This document shows positions 1 to 8,417 of a DNA stretch of 64,000 nt, piece after piece; positions within the stretch are counted from its first letter, which is position 1, and the number at the start of each line of letters is the position of its first letter. Location of the stretch: the NCBI RefSeq assembly GCF_023715445.1, contig NZ_JAMBOD010000005.1, positions 186,001-250,000 on the forward strand, read 5' to 3'. This DNA is from Fictibacillus nanhaiensis. GTDB taxonomy: Bacteria; Bacillota; Bacilli; Bacillales; Fictibacillaceae. The position numbers and the translations under genes are program-made. The notes beneath the pieces are model-generated. The model worked only from the letters and a program-made list of their open reading frames with translations. It was not told the DNA's origin and did no database searches.

Positions 1-1
1 A

Positions 2-397
2 GTGCCTTATGTGGTGCATACAAACCCGCCGATCGCGACAGTCGGTTTAACAGAAGAGAAAGCGATGGATGAAGGATATGAGGTCAAAACGGGTCAGTTC
101 TCTATGAGTGGAAACGGATCTGCTTCTATTCTAGGCCAAAAAGAAGGCCTCGCGAAGATGGTAATGGATGCAAAAACAGATGTGATCCTTGGGATTCATA
201 TGATGGGAGCAGGTGCAGTTGAAATGATCCAGGCAGGCACTTACGCATTAGAAATGGTTGCTCGTGAGGAAGATCTCGCATATCCAGTATATGCGCATCC
301 GGCACTAAACGAAGGGTGGCTCGAAGCTATCGAAAGTGCAAGTGGAAAAGCGATTCATGTTCCGCCAGCACGGAAAAAAGAGAAGAGTACAGTTTGA
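2..397 (+). CDS. Dihydrolipoamide dehydrogenase, C-terminal part (cut by window start)
   Basis: This is the last 131 codons of an E3 subunit (dihydrolipoyl dehydrogenase) of a 2-oxoacid dehydrogenase or glycine cleavage complex. It re-oxidises lipoyl groups with FAD and NAD. What is visible is the dimerisation domain: the typical TNPPIATVGLTEEKA opening and the active-site HPALNE segment (His99, Glu104 of the fragment) that supplies the His-Glu pair from the partner subunit. The frame is open at the left edge, so the true start lies outside. A terminator follows directly. Which complex it belongs to cannot be decided without the upstream genes. Confidence 0.93.
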   Translation: MPYVVHTNPPIATVGLTEEKAMDEGYEVKTGQFSMSGNGSASILGQKEGLAKMVMDAKTDVILGIHMMGAGAVEMIQAGTYALEMVAREEDLAYPVYAHPALNEGWLEAIESASGKAIHVPPARKKEKSTV

Positions 398-404
398 GAG
401 TGGT

Positions 405-432
405 AAAGCGGTCTATCTGGACCGCTTTTTCC
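405..432 (+). terminator. Intrinsic terminator after the dehydrogenase gene
   Basis: A 9-bp stem (aaagcggtc / gaccgcttt) with a short loop is followed by a T run. It sits 8 nt after the stop codon. Confidence 0.85.
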
Positions 433-435
433 TTT

Positions 436-545
436 GAAAAAAAGATAATCCCACGGAAATTGCAATTAATCCCACGTTACAAGAGATAATTCCTGGCTTC
501 ATTTAAATAATTCCACGTTAATTTACATATAACCACGAAACGACA
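436..545. repeat. Phased short-repeat array A (core aatcccacg), intergenic
   Basis: Five degenerate copies of a core reading roughly AATCCCACG lie in the gap before the murG paralogue. The CCACG (or cctgg) positions start at 451, 472, 492, 513 and 533, so the steps are 21, 20, 21, 20. Between cores the sequence is AT-rich and not conserved. The alternating 20/21 step cannot keep a reading frame, so this is not a coding repeat. The rest of the 398-723 gap holds the terminator and an AT-rich promoter region. Confidence 0.75.
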
Positions 546-723
546 CGAACAGATATATTTCGACAGTCTGTTTATCCTAAAATAATCAACTAACGAAAGT
601 TACCGAGAATTCACACAAATATCAGGCTATTTCCATTTTCTTTTTTTAGCAACATATATTAAAATGGCGATAAGATAAAATCCGTTTTATAGAGCCGGAT
701 TACAAAAAAGTGAGGAATGCAGT

Positions 724-1788
724 TTGAAGAAACTAGTTTTAACTGGCGGCGGTTCTGCAGGACACGTAACCCCGCATTTAGCATTAATACCGAAATTAGA
801 AAAAATGGGATGGGACCTGCATTATATAGGTTCTGTTGATGGAATAGAAAAAAGTTTAATAGAAGAAGGAACAAATGTACCGTATTACGGAATTTCAAGC
901 GGTAAGCTGAGACGCTATTTCGATCTGAAAAATATTAAAGATCCCTTCAAAGTAGCTGCCGGTGTAGCACAAGCTTATTTAAAACTTGGTAAAATCAAGC
1001 CGGATGCAGTTTTTTCAAAAGGGGGATTCGTAGCAGTTCCTGTTGTTATAGCGGCATGGCTGCGTAAAATTCCTGTATACATTCATGAGTCAGATATTAC
1101 GCCAGGTCTTGCAAATAAAATCTCTTCAAAGTTTGCTTCCAAGATTTTTGTTACATTTGATGAAGCGAAAAAGCATTTTGCGGCAGGGCAGGCAATTGTG
1201 ACGGGCTCCCCAATTCGTGACGAGCTTCTACAGGGATCAAAAGAAAATGGTCTTTCATTTTTAGGTTTTAGAAGCCATCTGCCTGTATTAACAATTATGG
1301 GAGGAAGTTTAGGAGCGCGCAAGATCAATGAAGCTGTGCGTGAAGCACTTCCTGAATTGCTCCGTTCGTATCAAATCGTTCATATTTGCGGAAAAGGAAA
1401 CATGGATGAAGGACTGCAGCAAACAGAAGGCTATCGTCAATTTGAGTATATTCAAAAAGAACTGCCGGATGTAGTTGCAGCTACAGACTTTGTGATTTCG
1501 CGTGCTGGTTCCAATAGTATTTTTGAGTGGCTGACACTTAAAATCCCGATGCTGCTAATTCCTCTGACAAGAGCCGCGAGCCGGGGAGACCAGATCTTAA
1601 ATGCACAATCCTTCGAAAAACAAGGATTTTGCCACGTGCTATATGAGGAAGATTTAACGAAAGATACGTTGTTTCAATCATTAAAGGAATTGAAAACTGA
1701 TAAAGAAAACATGCAAAGGAATATGGAAAGCTTTAAAGCCTCTGATAGTGTCGACCTGATTCTACGTACAATCACTGGCGGTAAATAA
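724..1788 (+). CDS. murG: MurG-family UDP-GlcNAc:lipid I N-acetylglucosaminyltransferase paralogue
   Basis: A 354-residue GT28 glycosyltransferase of the MurG family, which adds GlcNAc to lipid I at the inner face of the membrane in peptidoglycan synthesis. The N-terminal glycine-rich acceptor loop [10 protein letters not shown] is at residues 8-17. SKGGFV, HESD and TPGLANK follow, then [10 protein letters not shown] and the donor-site segment [10 protein letters not shown]. The start is TTG at 724. It stands alone, not in the division/cell-wall cluster, and resembles the stand-alone second MurG of Bacillus cereus-type genomes rather than the housekeeping copy. Whether it is active in lipid II synthesis or in a specialised condition is unknown. 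Confidence 0.9.
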   Translation: MKKLVLTGGGSAGHVTPHLALIPKLEKMGWDLHYIGSVDGIEKSLIEEGTNVPYYGISSGKLRRYFDLKNIKDPFKVAAGVAQAYLKLGKIKPDAVFSKGGFVAVPVVIAAWLRKIPVYIHESDITPGLANKISSKFASKIFVTFDEAKKHFAAGQAIVTGSPIRDELLQGSKENGLSFLGFRSHLPVLTIMGGSLGARKINEAVREALPELLRSYQIVHICGKGNMDEGLQQTEGYRQFEYIQKELPDVVAATDFVISRAGSNSIFEWLTLKIPMLLIPLTRAASRGDQILNAQSFEKQGFCHVLYEEDLTKDTLFQSLKELKTDKENMQRNMESFKASDSVDLILRTITGGK

Positions 1789-1797
1789 ATGATTTGA

Positions 1798-1840
1798 GAA
1801 TTGAAGGGGGTCTGTCCCCGGGACAGACCCCCTTCAATTC
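1798..1840. repeat. 43-nt perfect inverted repeat with GGGTCTGTCCC core
   Basis: Two 21-nt arms (1798-1818 and 1820-1840) are exact reverse complements around a single central C at 1819. The core is a GC-rich GGGGGTCTGTCCC block flanked by AT-rich ends. It begins 9 nt after the murG stop and lies just before azlC. It has no T tract, so it looks more like a dispersed palindromic element than an ordinary terminator, although the hairpin could stop transcription or protect the upstream mRNA end. Confidence 0.9.
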
Positions 1841-1886
1841 ATACACAATTTACACAACAACATATAAAGACGGAGATGAGATAAAG

Positions 1887-2612
1887 ATGCTTCCTAGCCC
1901 TGCATTACCCAGAGAACAAACCCCTGCTTTTTGGAAAAAGGGGTTACAAGCTGGACTGCCGATTGCAATCGGGTATATGCCTGTTGCGTTCACGTTTGGC
2001 CTGCTCGCAAAAGCTGCCGGTTTAAGCCTTTTTGAGACGGTTGGAATGAGTATTATCGTATTTGCTGGTGCTTCACAGTATATCGCTTTGTCTATGATCG
2101 CGGCCGCTAGTGGTGCAGCTGAACTTATTCTCACAACCTTTATTATGAACATCCGTCATTTGCTGATGACCGCTTCTTTAAAAGAACAAGCTGAAGATGA
2201 ACCGAAATGGCTGAAAGCGATCTATGCGTTTTTTATTACAGATGAGACATTTTCGGTAGCGGCAACTTCCCAAGAGAAGAAGATAAACGGAAGTTACTTG
2301 TTAGGTCTCGGTCTAGTTGCCTATAGCTGCTGGGTTATTTTTTCGGGTATAGGGTATGTGATGGGGTCTGGATTGCCGGAATCACTTCAGGCAAGTATGG
2401 GTATTGCGCTATATGCAATGTTCATTGCTTTACTCGTACCCGCAGCGAAAAAAAGCAGGAAAGTCATTGCACTCGCAGGCTGTGCGGCTGTCTTAAATTC
2501 TTTATTCTCTTTTATCCCGGTTCTCAGCGGGGGCTGGGGGATTATTTTATCGACATTGATCGCAGCTGTTTCGATTGAGTTTTTTGTGAAAGGAGACGAA
2601 CGGAATGAATGA
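1887..2612 (+). CDS. azlC: AzlC-family branched-chain amino acid exporter, large subunit
   Basis: A 241-residue inner-membrane protein of the AzlC family, the large subunit of a two-component exporter of branched-chain amino acids (and toxic analogues such as azaleucine). The opening segment WKKGLQAGLPIAIGYMPVAFTFG and the motif FAGASQYIAL are typical, and several hydrophobic helices cover most of the length. ATG 1887 is preferred over an upstream in-frame TTG at 1794: it has a GGAG-type site just upstream, and the longer version would translate through the palindrome at 1798-1840. The stop overlaps the azlD start by 8 nt, indicating translational coupling. Confidence 0.9.
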   Translation: MLPSPALPREQTPAFWKKGLQAGLPIAIGYMPVAFTFGLLAKAAGLSLFETVGMSIIVFAGASQYIALSMIAAASGAAELILTTFIMNIRHLLMTASLKEQAEDEPKWLKAIYAFFITDETFSVAATSQEKKINGSYLLGLGLVAYSCWVIFSGIGYVMGSGLPESLQASMGIALYAMFIALLVPAAKKSRKVIALAGCAAVLNSLFSFIPVLSGGWGIILSTLIAAVSIEFFVKGDERNE

Positions 2613-2910
2613 TAATCTGATTTGGGTAATTATCGGAATGGGTATTGTAACGTATATTCCAAGAATGCTTCCGCTCGTCCTGTTTCACACGAATAACTTG
2701 CATCCAAGAGTTCAAGGTATATTGAAAAATGTTCCGTTTGCTATCTTAGGTGCACTTATTTTTCCAGGTGTGCTGACGATCAGTCCGGATTCTGTTTTGT
2801 ATGGTGTAATAGGTGCTGCAGCTGCATTTATCGCAGCTTGGCTGAACCTTAATGTTATTATGGTCGTATTAACTTCAATCCTAGTTTTATACGGTTATAC
2901 GTTTTTGTAG
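2605..2910 (+). CDS. azlD: AzlD-family branched-chain amino acid transport protein, small subunit
   Basis: A 101-residue protein with about four hydrophobic segments. The motif TYIPRMLPLVLF near residue 17 and the stretch LKNVPFAILGALIFPGVL are diagnostic of the AzlD family, the small partner of AzlC. The start ATG at 2605 lies inside the end of azlC, preceded by aggagacgaacgga. The two proteins are expected to form one exporter in the cytoplasmic membrane. Confidence 0.9.
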   Translation: MNDNLIWVIIGMGIVTYIPRMLPLVLFHTNNLHPRVQGILKNVPFAILGALIFPGVLTISPDSVLYGVIGAAAAFIAAWLNLNVIMVVLTSILVLYGYTFL

Positions 2911-3007
2911 ACAAATATCATAATTTACTTTATAAATAATTAACCTTATGAATTGATTTTTTATAACAAAGGAAAGTATAATCACAAGTAAAAGGAGGAG
3001 ATTAAGA

Positions 3008-3139
3008 ATGCCTCATTTACTAAGATTTGTACTTATAGGTTTGTTTTCAATCTCAGCTCTTTCTGTATTGTCATTTCAAGCCGTTGAAATTTTTCACGCT
3101 GTAACAGATATGGTACAATCATTTATCTACAAAGATTAA
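3008..3139 (+). CDS. Small hydrophobic protein (43 aa), function unknown
   Basis: A short gene starting ATG-CCT-CAT and ending TAA at 3137-3139. It has an excellent ribosome binding site (aaggaggag, about 8 nt upstream) and its own terminator directly downstream, which argues that it is real. The product begins MPHLLRFVLIGLFSISALSV, a single hydrophobic helix at about residues 4-28, followed by a short amphipathic tail ending in YKD. It probably sits in the membrane. No family is recognised. Confidence 0.65.
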   Translation: MPHLLRFVLIGLFSISALSVLSFQAVEIFHAVTDMVQSFIYKD

Positions 3140-3154
3140 TTCAGGAAATTTTTA

Positions 3155-3178
3155 AAGGAGCTTTTAAAGCTCTTTTTT
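3155..3178 (+). terminator. Intrinsic terminator after the small membrane protein gene
   Basis: The hairpin gagct...agctc is embedded in aaaggagcttttaaagctc and followed by seven T residues. Confidence 0.75.
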
Positions 3179-3274
3179 TATTTGGTGAACGAGAGTGAAA
3201 AGCACATACGTTGATTAGATCTCTTTCACTTATGGGTAAACTTACTAATGGACTAAGCAATAAAGGATGATTTG

Positions 3275-4135
3275 ATGAAACTGATCGCGATTGATATGGA
3301 CGGAACACTGGTTAATAAACAGTTGAAAGTTACAAAAGAAAACAGCAAGGTTATTAAAGAAGCTTTAAATGACGGACATCATGTTGTTATCGCAACTGGA
3401 CGTTCTTATGATGAAGCAAGGCATACTCTTGAAGATGCTGAGCTGCACCTGCCGCTTATTTGTGTGAATGGAGCTGAAATCAGGTCAAAAGAATGGGAGA
3501 TTCTATCTTCGATTCCTTTACAATTTTCACAGTATGAAGATATAAAAAGAATTTTAGATGAAGAAGATATCTATTATGAATTGTATACAAGCAAAGGAAC
3601 TTATACGGATGATCGTGAAAAGGCTTATGAAGTGATGAAGGATATCGTAATCACTTCAAATCCTGAGGCGACTGATGATGATGTACAAAAAGCTGCATTG
3701 CGCCGTTTCCGTTTAGGACTTGTAAGTGTAGTAGGAGATTTTGAAAAACTTCTGAATCAAAAAGATATAGAAGTCTATAAGTTTCTTGCCTTTTCAAGTG
3801 ACAACGCGAAATTGAAGCGTGCTTTTCAGCATTTGCAAGCTGTTGATGCACTTGCAGTCAGTTCATCAGCTGACAACAACCTTGAGATCACAAACAGTGA
3901 AGCACAAAAAGGGGTCGCTCTAAAAAGATTTGCCAAATTAAAAGGCATACCTTTGGAAAACACGATGGCAATAGGTGATAACTATAACGATGTTTCAATG
4001 CTCGAGATTGCTGGTTTTCCTGTAGCGATGGGGAATGCAGTAGATGATATCAAAGAAATGGCTGCTTTTGTTACAAAAGAGAATGACGAAAGCGGGGTAG
4101 CGTTTGCTATTCAGAAATTTTTAGAAACAGAATAA
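3275..4135 (+). CDS. Cof-type HAD-superfamily phosphatase
   Basis: A 286-residue haloacid-dehalogenase superfamily hydrolase of the Cof/IIB subfamily, cytosolic enzymes that dephosphorylate sugar phosphates, nucleotides or flavin precursors using an aspartyl-phosphate intermediate. Motif I is IAIDMDGTL at residues 4-12 (nucleophile and acid/base aspartates). Motif II is the threonine in VIATGRSYDEA. The C-terminal motifs are KGVALKRFA and AIGDNYNDVSML. A cap domain fills the middle. ATG 3275 is chosen over an in-frame TTG at 3272 because of aaaggatga upstream. It is monocistronic, with a terminator after it. The exact substrate cannot be read from the sequence. Confidence 0.9.
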   Translation: MKLIAIDMDGTLVNKQLKVTKENSKVIKEALNDGHHVVIATGRSYDEARHTLEDAELHLPLICVNGAEIRSKEWEILSSIPLQFSQYEDIKRILDEEDIYYELYTSKGTYTDDREKAYEVMKDIVITSNPEATDDDVQKAALRRFRLGLVSVVGDFEKLLNQKDIEVYKFLAFSSDNAKLKRAFQHLQAVDALAVSSSADNNLEITNSEAQKGVALKRFAKLKGIPLENTMAIGDNYNDVSMLEIAGFPVAMGNAVDDIKEMAAFVTKENDESGVAFAIQKFLETE

Positions 4136-4143
4136 CCTTTACA

Positions 4144-4178
4144 GAAGCTGGTTCGAAAATGTCGAACTGGCTTTTTTT
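4144..4178 (+). terminator. Intrinsic terminator after the Cof-type phosphatase gene
   Basis: An 11-bp stem (agctggttcga / tcgaactggct, with two G-U pairs in RNA) is followed by a T run. Confidence 0.8.
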
Positions 4179-4286
4179 ATTTATGGATTCTTTACACTTG
4201 ATTTACTCAGGTGTAACCGGCTGTTCATACTCCCTTGGTAAAGTGGCATGGTAGTTCACTGATCAGAAGGGGAGAGATGGAAAATC

Positions 4287-5141
4287 ATGAAAAAAGGATT
4301 TATAGCAACGATCGGAGCTTTTGCATTAAGCATGACAGTAATTGGGTCAGGATTTTCTGCCATTGCGGCTGAAAAAGAAAAAGACATCTTGAATGTAGCG
4401 CATCGTGGAGCTTCTGGCCATGCACCTGAACATACTTTGACTTCTTATAAAATGGGCGAAAAGATGCACGGGGACTACATTGAAGTAGATCTGCAGATGA
4501 CAAAAGACGGAGAGCTCATCGCGATGCATGATGAAACGCTTGACCGTACAACGAATGGAACAGGCTTGGTAAAAGATTATACACTTAAAGAGATCAAAGA
4601 CCTTGATGCAGGAAGCTGGTTTAATGAAAAATATCCGGAAAAAGCCAACCCTGAATATAATGGCCTTAAAGTGCCTACCTTAGAAGAAGTGTTCCAGACG
4701 TTCGGAAAGAACGCCAACTACTATATCGAAACGAAGTCACCAGCTGTCTATCCTGGCATGGAAGAGAAACTTTCAGAGCTGGTTGATAAATACAGAATCA
4801 ATAAAGATATGCTGCTCGTTCAGTCATTCAGTTCTGAGAGTTTGCTAAAGATGAGTAAGATCGATCCTTCTATAAAGCTCGTACAGCTAATGTGGTATAC
4901 ATCGCCAGCTGCTATTTCAGATGCTGAAATTCAAGCGATTAAACAATATGCAGTTGGAATCGGACCAAACAGCGGTATGATCGACAAGGAATATGTTCAA
5001 AAGACGGTACAAAATGGACTTGAGATCCACCCTTACACGGTGAATGAAAAAGAAGAAATGCAAAAACTGATCGAGTGGGGCGTAACCGGCATATTTACAA
5101 ACTTTCCTGATCTATTGCACGAAGTGAAAAAAGGACGCTAG
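4287..5141 (+). CDS. Secreted glycerophosphodiester phosphodiesterase (GDPD/GlpQ family)
   Basis: A 284-residue enzyme of the GDPD family that hydrolyses glycerophosphodiesters to glycerol-3-phosphate and an alcohol. Residues 1-28 form a signal peptide ending SAIAA, so it acts outside the membrane. The catalytic opening [14 protein letters not shown] has His39, Arg40 and Glu48. Then come [10 protein letters not shown] and [12 protein letters not shown] (second catalytic His), YIETKSP and FTNFPDL at the end. The length fits the single-domain secreted GDPDs of bacilli. The ribosome binding site is aaggggagag. Likely roles are scavenging phospholipid or teichoic-acid glycerophosphate, inferred from the family. 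Confidence 0.92.
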   Translation: MKKGFIATIGAFALSMTVIGSGFSAIAAEKEKDILNVAHRGASGHAPEHTLTSYKMGEKMHGDYIEVDLQMTKDGELIAMHDETLDRTTNGTGLVKDYTLKEIKDLDAGSWFNEKYPEKANPEYNGLKVPTLEEVFQTFGKNANYYIETKSPAVYPGMEEKLSELVDKYRINKDMLLVQSFSSESLLKMSKIDPSIKLVQLMWYTSPAAISDAEIQAIKQYAVGIGPNSGMIDKEYVQKTVQNGLEIHPYTVNEKEEMQKLIEWGVTGIFTNFPDLLHEVKKGR

Positions 5142-5151
5142 CGCTAATAAA

Positions 5152-5184
5152 GCGGCTGACTAGTAATGTCAGCTGCTTTTCTCT
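5152..5184. terminator. Terminator hairpin between convergent genes
   Basis: The stem agcggctgac / gtcagctgct is followed by TTTTCTCTTTTTT. It lies between the glycerophosphodiesterase gene and the convergent DUF421 gene, overlapping the end of the latter. Confidence 0.7.
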
Positions 5185-5867
5185 TTTTTAACAAAGTAAA
5201 CTTCACCATCTTCTGTTAATTGAGCAAAAAAAACGTCTTTTATATCTTGATAGCCGGCACTTTCAAGCTGCGATCGAAACCATTCATCTGTTAGATGGAA
5301 TTCCTGAAATACCTGCTCTATCTTTTCGCCGTTGGAGACTAGCATTGCCGGCAAGTATTGTCCTGACTTTGGAGGAATGTTTAGATCTTCTTTTGTTACG
5401 ATATCCTTAAGCGGCTTTTTCAATACACTGAGCTTTCCGTTTGGTTCCATAATCGCATATTCAACTTCCTGGATATCAAAAACAGAATTTATTCGTAAAA
5501 TGCATCAATAAATCATCCATGGACAATTGAAGTTTTTTGATCTCTTTCTGCATGAGCTGTCCTTTTTTATGAGAATGGTAGGCTGTCCTGTTGTCAGTTT
5601 TGATAGAAGGGGAGAGCGCTTATTGAGGAATTCTATAAAAAACACAGATATCACCCAAAAGCTTAAGGCAGCTAAGCTTTCCCAAACTGTGATTTCTTTA
5701 TGAACAACCATATCACCGATGATGTTCCCCATCGCGATCCCGGTTGCGTAATTGAAGAAGGTCAGTTCTCCGAGCTGTTTTTTCCCTAATAATCGCATTA
5801 AGAGCAGCAAAAAGGCGAAACCCAATACCGTCCTGTAAATCGTGATAAGAATTCCTTCCATTGTCAT
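5169..5867 (-). pseudogene. DUF421 (YetF-type) membrane protein, two compensating frameshifts
   Basis: Reading leftward from ATG 5867, the first 100 or so codons encode the N-terminal membrane part of a DUF421 protein (IYRTVLGFAFLLLLMRLLGKKQLG, then TFFNYATGIAMGNI). The C-terminal soluble part is in another frame from 5450 to 5169 (MEPNGKLSVLKKPL to the end). A one-base loss in an A run near 5561-5566 shifts the frame; one base added near 5495-5500 restores it. Between the two sites the third frame still reads the expected GQLMQKEIKKLQLSMDDLLMH, so the gene would be about 232 codons. It is either a recent pseudogene or a homopolymer sequencing error. Confidence 0.8.
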
Positions 5868-5923
5868 CCCTCTTTCAAGTTGCTATTACACATGATGCCC
5901 AGCGAAAAAAATAGCAAACAAAA

Positions 5924-5946
5924 AGAGCGGATGCTGATCCGCTCTA
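5924..5946 (-). terminator. Terminator of the GntR-ABC operon
   Basis: The stem agagcggat / atccgctct has a four-base loop and, read on the minus strand, a T run. It lies 3 nt after the permease stop. Confidence 0.8.
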
Positions 5947-5949
5947 ATT

Positions 5950-7014
5950 TTATTTGCTTAATCCTAATCGAATATTCATGATCTTTCTTAATACAAGATA
6001 ACTAAGAACTCCGCCTATGGCTGCAGAAAAATAATAGCCGATTAAAGACGACTGATCAAAAGAGCCGAAAAGACCACCGCCCGCCATACCAAAAGCAAGA
6101 GCAAAACAAAGCACTACACCAAAGCTAAAGAATCTCTTGCCCTTTTCAAAAACAAGCAATCTCCCATTATTTTCGTTCTTCGTACGGCTAAACAACCAAA
6201 TTCCAAGAGGAAACGTTACCGCGAAATAAATAAGCGGAGAAAGCAGCACAAGATAATCTGGCATTCTTGTGTAATCTGTTACGGATCCATTCATTTCATT
6301 CACCACATCCGTATAATATGCAAATTCAAATACGGGGATCGGTAGTGTAGCGGTGTGAATGAAAGCTCCGAACGATTTAAAAGTACCGTTTAGTGCGTAA
6401 TTCATGTCTAATTGAACGCCATGATACATCAAAAACGTACCCAATAGTGAAAAGAAACCGATTGGGAAAAACAGAAAAATAAAACTTAGAATAAATTGAG
6501 ATATGATGCTGCCGGCTATGGTTCCTATGAACATACTGAATGTGAATATGGCAATGGAAAAAGGAACGACTAGAATCATGAACTCAAGCAAGAATGATGC
6601 ATCAGCTATTTCATTTAGAATCGTAAATCTTACGATGAGCATACATAACAATAAATTAAGTAGAAGTCCAGTTGTTATATGTACAACACCGAACATCCAT
6701 TTCGTCAGAAAGATATCCTTTCTATTAAAAGGCAGTGAAAATGTCAGATCCGTGGAATGGGTGGTTCGCTCCTGTCCAATCAGCAAAGAGGCAAACCCAA
6801 CAAGAATCAGCGTCATAAACAAGGCAATTTCAACACCATGAAAACTAAAGTTTAATTGTGTTTCATCTATATGAAAGCGATCTACTTGTGTTTGAAGACT
6901 TTGAGCTCTCCCATAAAAAGAAAAAGGAAGAAAAAAGAATAAAGAAAGGTAGATTGCCCAAACGGCAGGTCCGCCGAGTTTTTGATTTCGCATCCATAAA
7001 GCTTTATGAAACAT
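5950..7014 (-). CDS. ABC transporter permease (GntR-linked)
   Basis: A 354-residue integral membrane protein with about seven hydrophobic segments, the membrane partner of the ATPase encoded just upstream. The second segment region carries LIGQERTTHSTDLTFSLPFNRKDIFLTKWM, a pattern common in ABC-2-type permeases. The start is ATG 7014 rather than TTG 7029: ggagggg is placed 8 nt before the ATG. It overlaps the ATPase stop (7004-7006) and so is translationally coupled. Substrate unknown. Related GntR-ABC operons of Bacillus (Ytr and Yhc types) respond to cell-envelope stress; that role is inferred here. Confidence 0.8.
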   Translation of the reverse strand: MFHKALWMRNQKLGGPAVWAIYLSLFFFLPFSFYGRAQSLQTQVDRFHIDETQLNFSFHGVEIALFMTLILVGFASLLIGQERTTHSTDLTFSLPFNRKDIFLTKWMFGVVHITTGLLLNLLLCMLIVRFTILNEIADASFLLEFMILVVPFSIAIFTFSMFIGTIAGSIISQFILSFIFLFFPIGFFSLLGTFLMYHGVQLDMNYALNGTFKSFGAFIHTATLPIPVFEFAYYTDVVNEMNGSVTDYTRMPDYLVLLSPLIYFAVTFPLGIWLFSRTKNENNGRLLVFEKGKRFFSFGVVLCFALAFGMAGGGLFGSFDQSSLIGYYFSAAIGGVLSYLVLRKIMNIRLGLSK

Positions 7015-7888
7015 GTGATTCCCCTCCAAGCGATGAAATAAATATATCTTCTAGTGTCATCGGAAGCTCTTCTAATAAAAGAGGATGTTCTTGCTGCATT
7101 TTTTCCATAGTGTCCTCGATATTGCCTTTTATCATCAGTGTATACACTCTACCAGTTTGAGAAAGAATTGTAACATTGTTTAAGTTTGCGATTCTTTCAG
7201 GCAGAGAATGCTTATAAACAGCCTGAACTTTTCTGAAAGATGATTTGGCATCTTCGATAGAAGTTGTTGACTCGATACGGCCTTCTTTCATCATGATGAG
7301 TACATCAGCGATCTTTTCAACTTCCTCGAGATGATGAGTAGAAATGAGCACACAAAGCTTGCGTTCACTCACTTCTTCAATAATAAATTGAAGGATATTT
7401 CGTTTCACGATAGGATCAAGTCCATTTGTAGGCTCATCTAAAATAATGAAATCAGCTTTTGTAGAGAAGGAAAGAATCATAAGAAATAATGCTTTCATAC
7501 CCTTTGAAAAGGATCTGAGCTTTCTGTTTTTTGGCAGCTTGAAACGGTCCATCAGCGAGTAAAAATACATAACGTCAAAGTCCTCATAGATCGCATCATA
7601 CAGTTTCACAATTTCTTTAACACTGTAAGTCTTTAAAATTTCAGTAGAATCGGGAACATAGGTAAGCTTTTGCTTAATCTCGGGCTGCTGGTGAATATTA
7701 ATTTTATTAAAAGTTACTTCACCTTCGTCAGGGTCCAGTATCCCAGCAATTGTTCTGAGCAAAGTAGATTTCCCGACACCGTTTCTGCCGACAATACCTG
7801 CAATCATACCAGGCTCGAGTGTAATATTTACATGTTCTAATACCTGGTGTCCATCTATCATTTTGCTTACATTAATCATTTTTAACAT
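7004..7888 (-). CDS. ABC transporter ATP-binding protein (GntR-linked)
   Basis: A 294-residue ATPase. Walker A is GRNGVGKST at about residues 34-42. The signature is a divergent FSKGMK instead of LSGGQ. Walker B and the following D-loop read FIILDEPTNGLD, and the H-loop is STHHLEE. The region after about residue 210 is a C-terminal extension typical of export or resistance ATPases. ATG 7888 is chosen because ggaggg lies 8-10 nt upstream; an in-frame TTG at 7906 would overlap that site. It overlaps the regulator gene upstream and the permease gene downstream, so the three genes form one operon. Confidence 0.88.
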   Translation of the reverse strand: MLKMINVSKMIDGHQVLEHVNITLEPGMIAGIVGRNGVGKSTLLRTIAGILDPDEGEVTFNKINIHQQPEIKQKLTYVPDSTEILKTYSVKEIVKLYDAIYEDFDVMYFYSLMDRFKLPKNRKLRSFSKGMKALFLMILSFSTKADFIILDEPTNGLDPIVKRNILQFIIEEVSERKLCVLISTHHLEEVEKIADVLIMMKEGRIESTTSIEDAKSSFRKVQAVYKHSLPERIANLNNVTILSQTGRVYTLMIKGNIEDTMEKMQQEHPLLLEELPMTLEDIFISSLGGESHVS

Positions 7889-8276
7889 ATTTGTTACTCC
7901 CTCCAAGCTCTGCAGAAAACTTTTTAATCCATTCGGCCAATGTTTGCTGATCGATACCTAAATAAGAGGCCTCAATAACTAGCTGTTTGATCTGCTGCTT
8001 CATTTCGGTGATCTTTTGTTCATCGGCTCTCGGAGTGATAGAAGCAGATACGAATGTGCCTTTTCCGCGCAGCGTCTCAATGATGCCTTGTCGTTCCAGC
8101 TCTTGGTACGCTTTGCTTACTGTGTTTGGATTTATCAATAATGTTCCTGATAATTCTCTGACCGAAGGCAATTTATCTTCAGGCTGCAAGATCTCCTTCA
8201 AAATTAGCTCTTTAATTTGATGGACGACTTGTTCCCATATTGGCGTATTGCTTCGGGGATCTAAATTTAAAATCAT
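7872..8276 (-). CDS. GntR-family regulator, YtrA type
   Basis: A 134-residue short GntR-family repressor of the YtrA subfamily. The N-terminal winged helix covers about residues 10-75 (SNTPIWEQVVHQIKELI, LPSVRELSGTLLINPNTVSKAYQELE, GIIETLRGKGTFV). A short helical tail replaces the large effector domain of other GntR proteins. The start ATG at 8276 follows aaggtggg. It is the first gene of the operon, so it is expected to repress itself and the ABC genes until an inducer, often a cell-wall-active antibiotic, is present. A matching palindrome lies upstream at 8302-8324. Confidence 0.88.
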   Translation of the reverse strand: MILNLDPRSNTPIWEQVVHQIKELILKEILQPEDKLPSVRELSGTLLINPNTVSKAYQELERQGIIETLRGKGTFVSASITPRADEQKITEMKQQIKQLVIEASYLGIDQQTLAEWIKKFSAELGGSNKYVKND

Positions 8277-8301
8277 ATTATCCCACCTTTAAAAACTACG
8301 T

Positions 8302-8324
8302 GTGTATTATTATGTATAGTACAC
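8302..8324. promoter_or_regulatory. Candidate operator of the YtrA-type GntR regulator
   Basis: A 23-nt imperfect palindrome with outer arms GTGTA / TACAC and inner TAT / ATA matches, about 25-48 nt upstream of the regulator start. Its size and position suit a GntR/YtrA dimer. Confidence 0.5.
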
Positions 8325-8417
8325 TTATAACATACAGGATTAGTAAATTCCTGTCAATGTACTTTTCTTTACTTTTGATGAAGCAGAATCCTACAATAAT
8401 TGCAGGAGGTGTTCAGC

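Noticed and set aside
436-545. CRISPR array interpretation of the phased repeats
   Set aside because: Repeats are only about 9-11 nt and degenerate, with 10-nt spacers, and there are no cas genes in the window.
1794-1886. N-terminal extension of AzlC from TTG 1794
   Set aside because: It would translate straight through the perfect palindrome and lacks a ribosome binding site; ATG 1887 has one and gives the family N-terminus.
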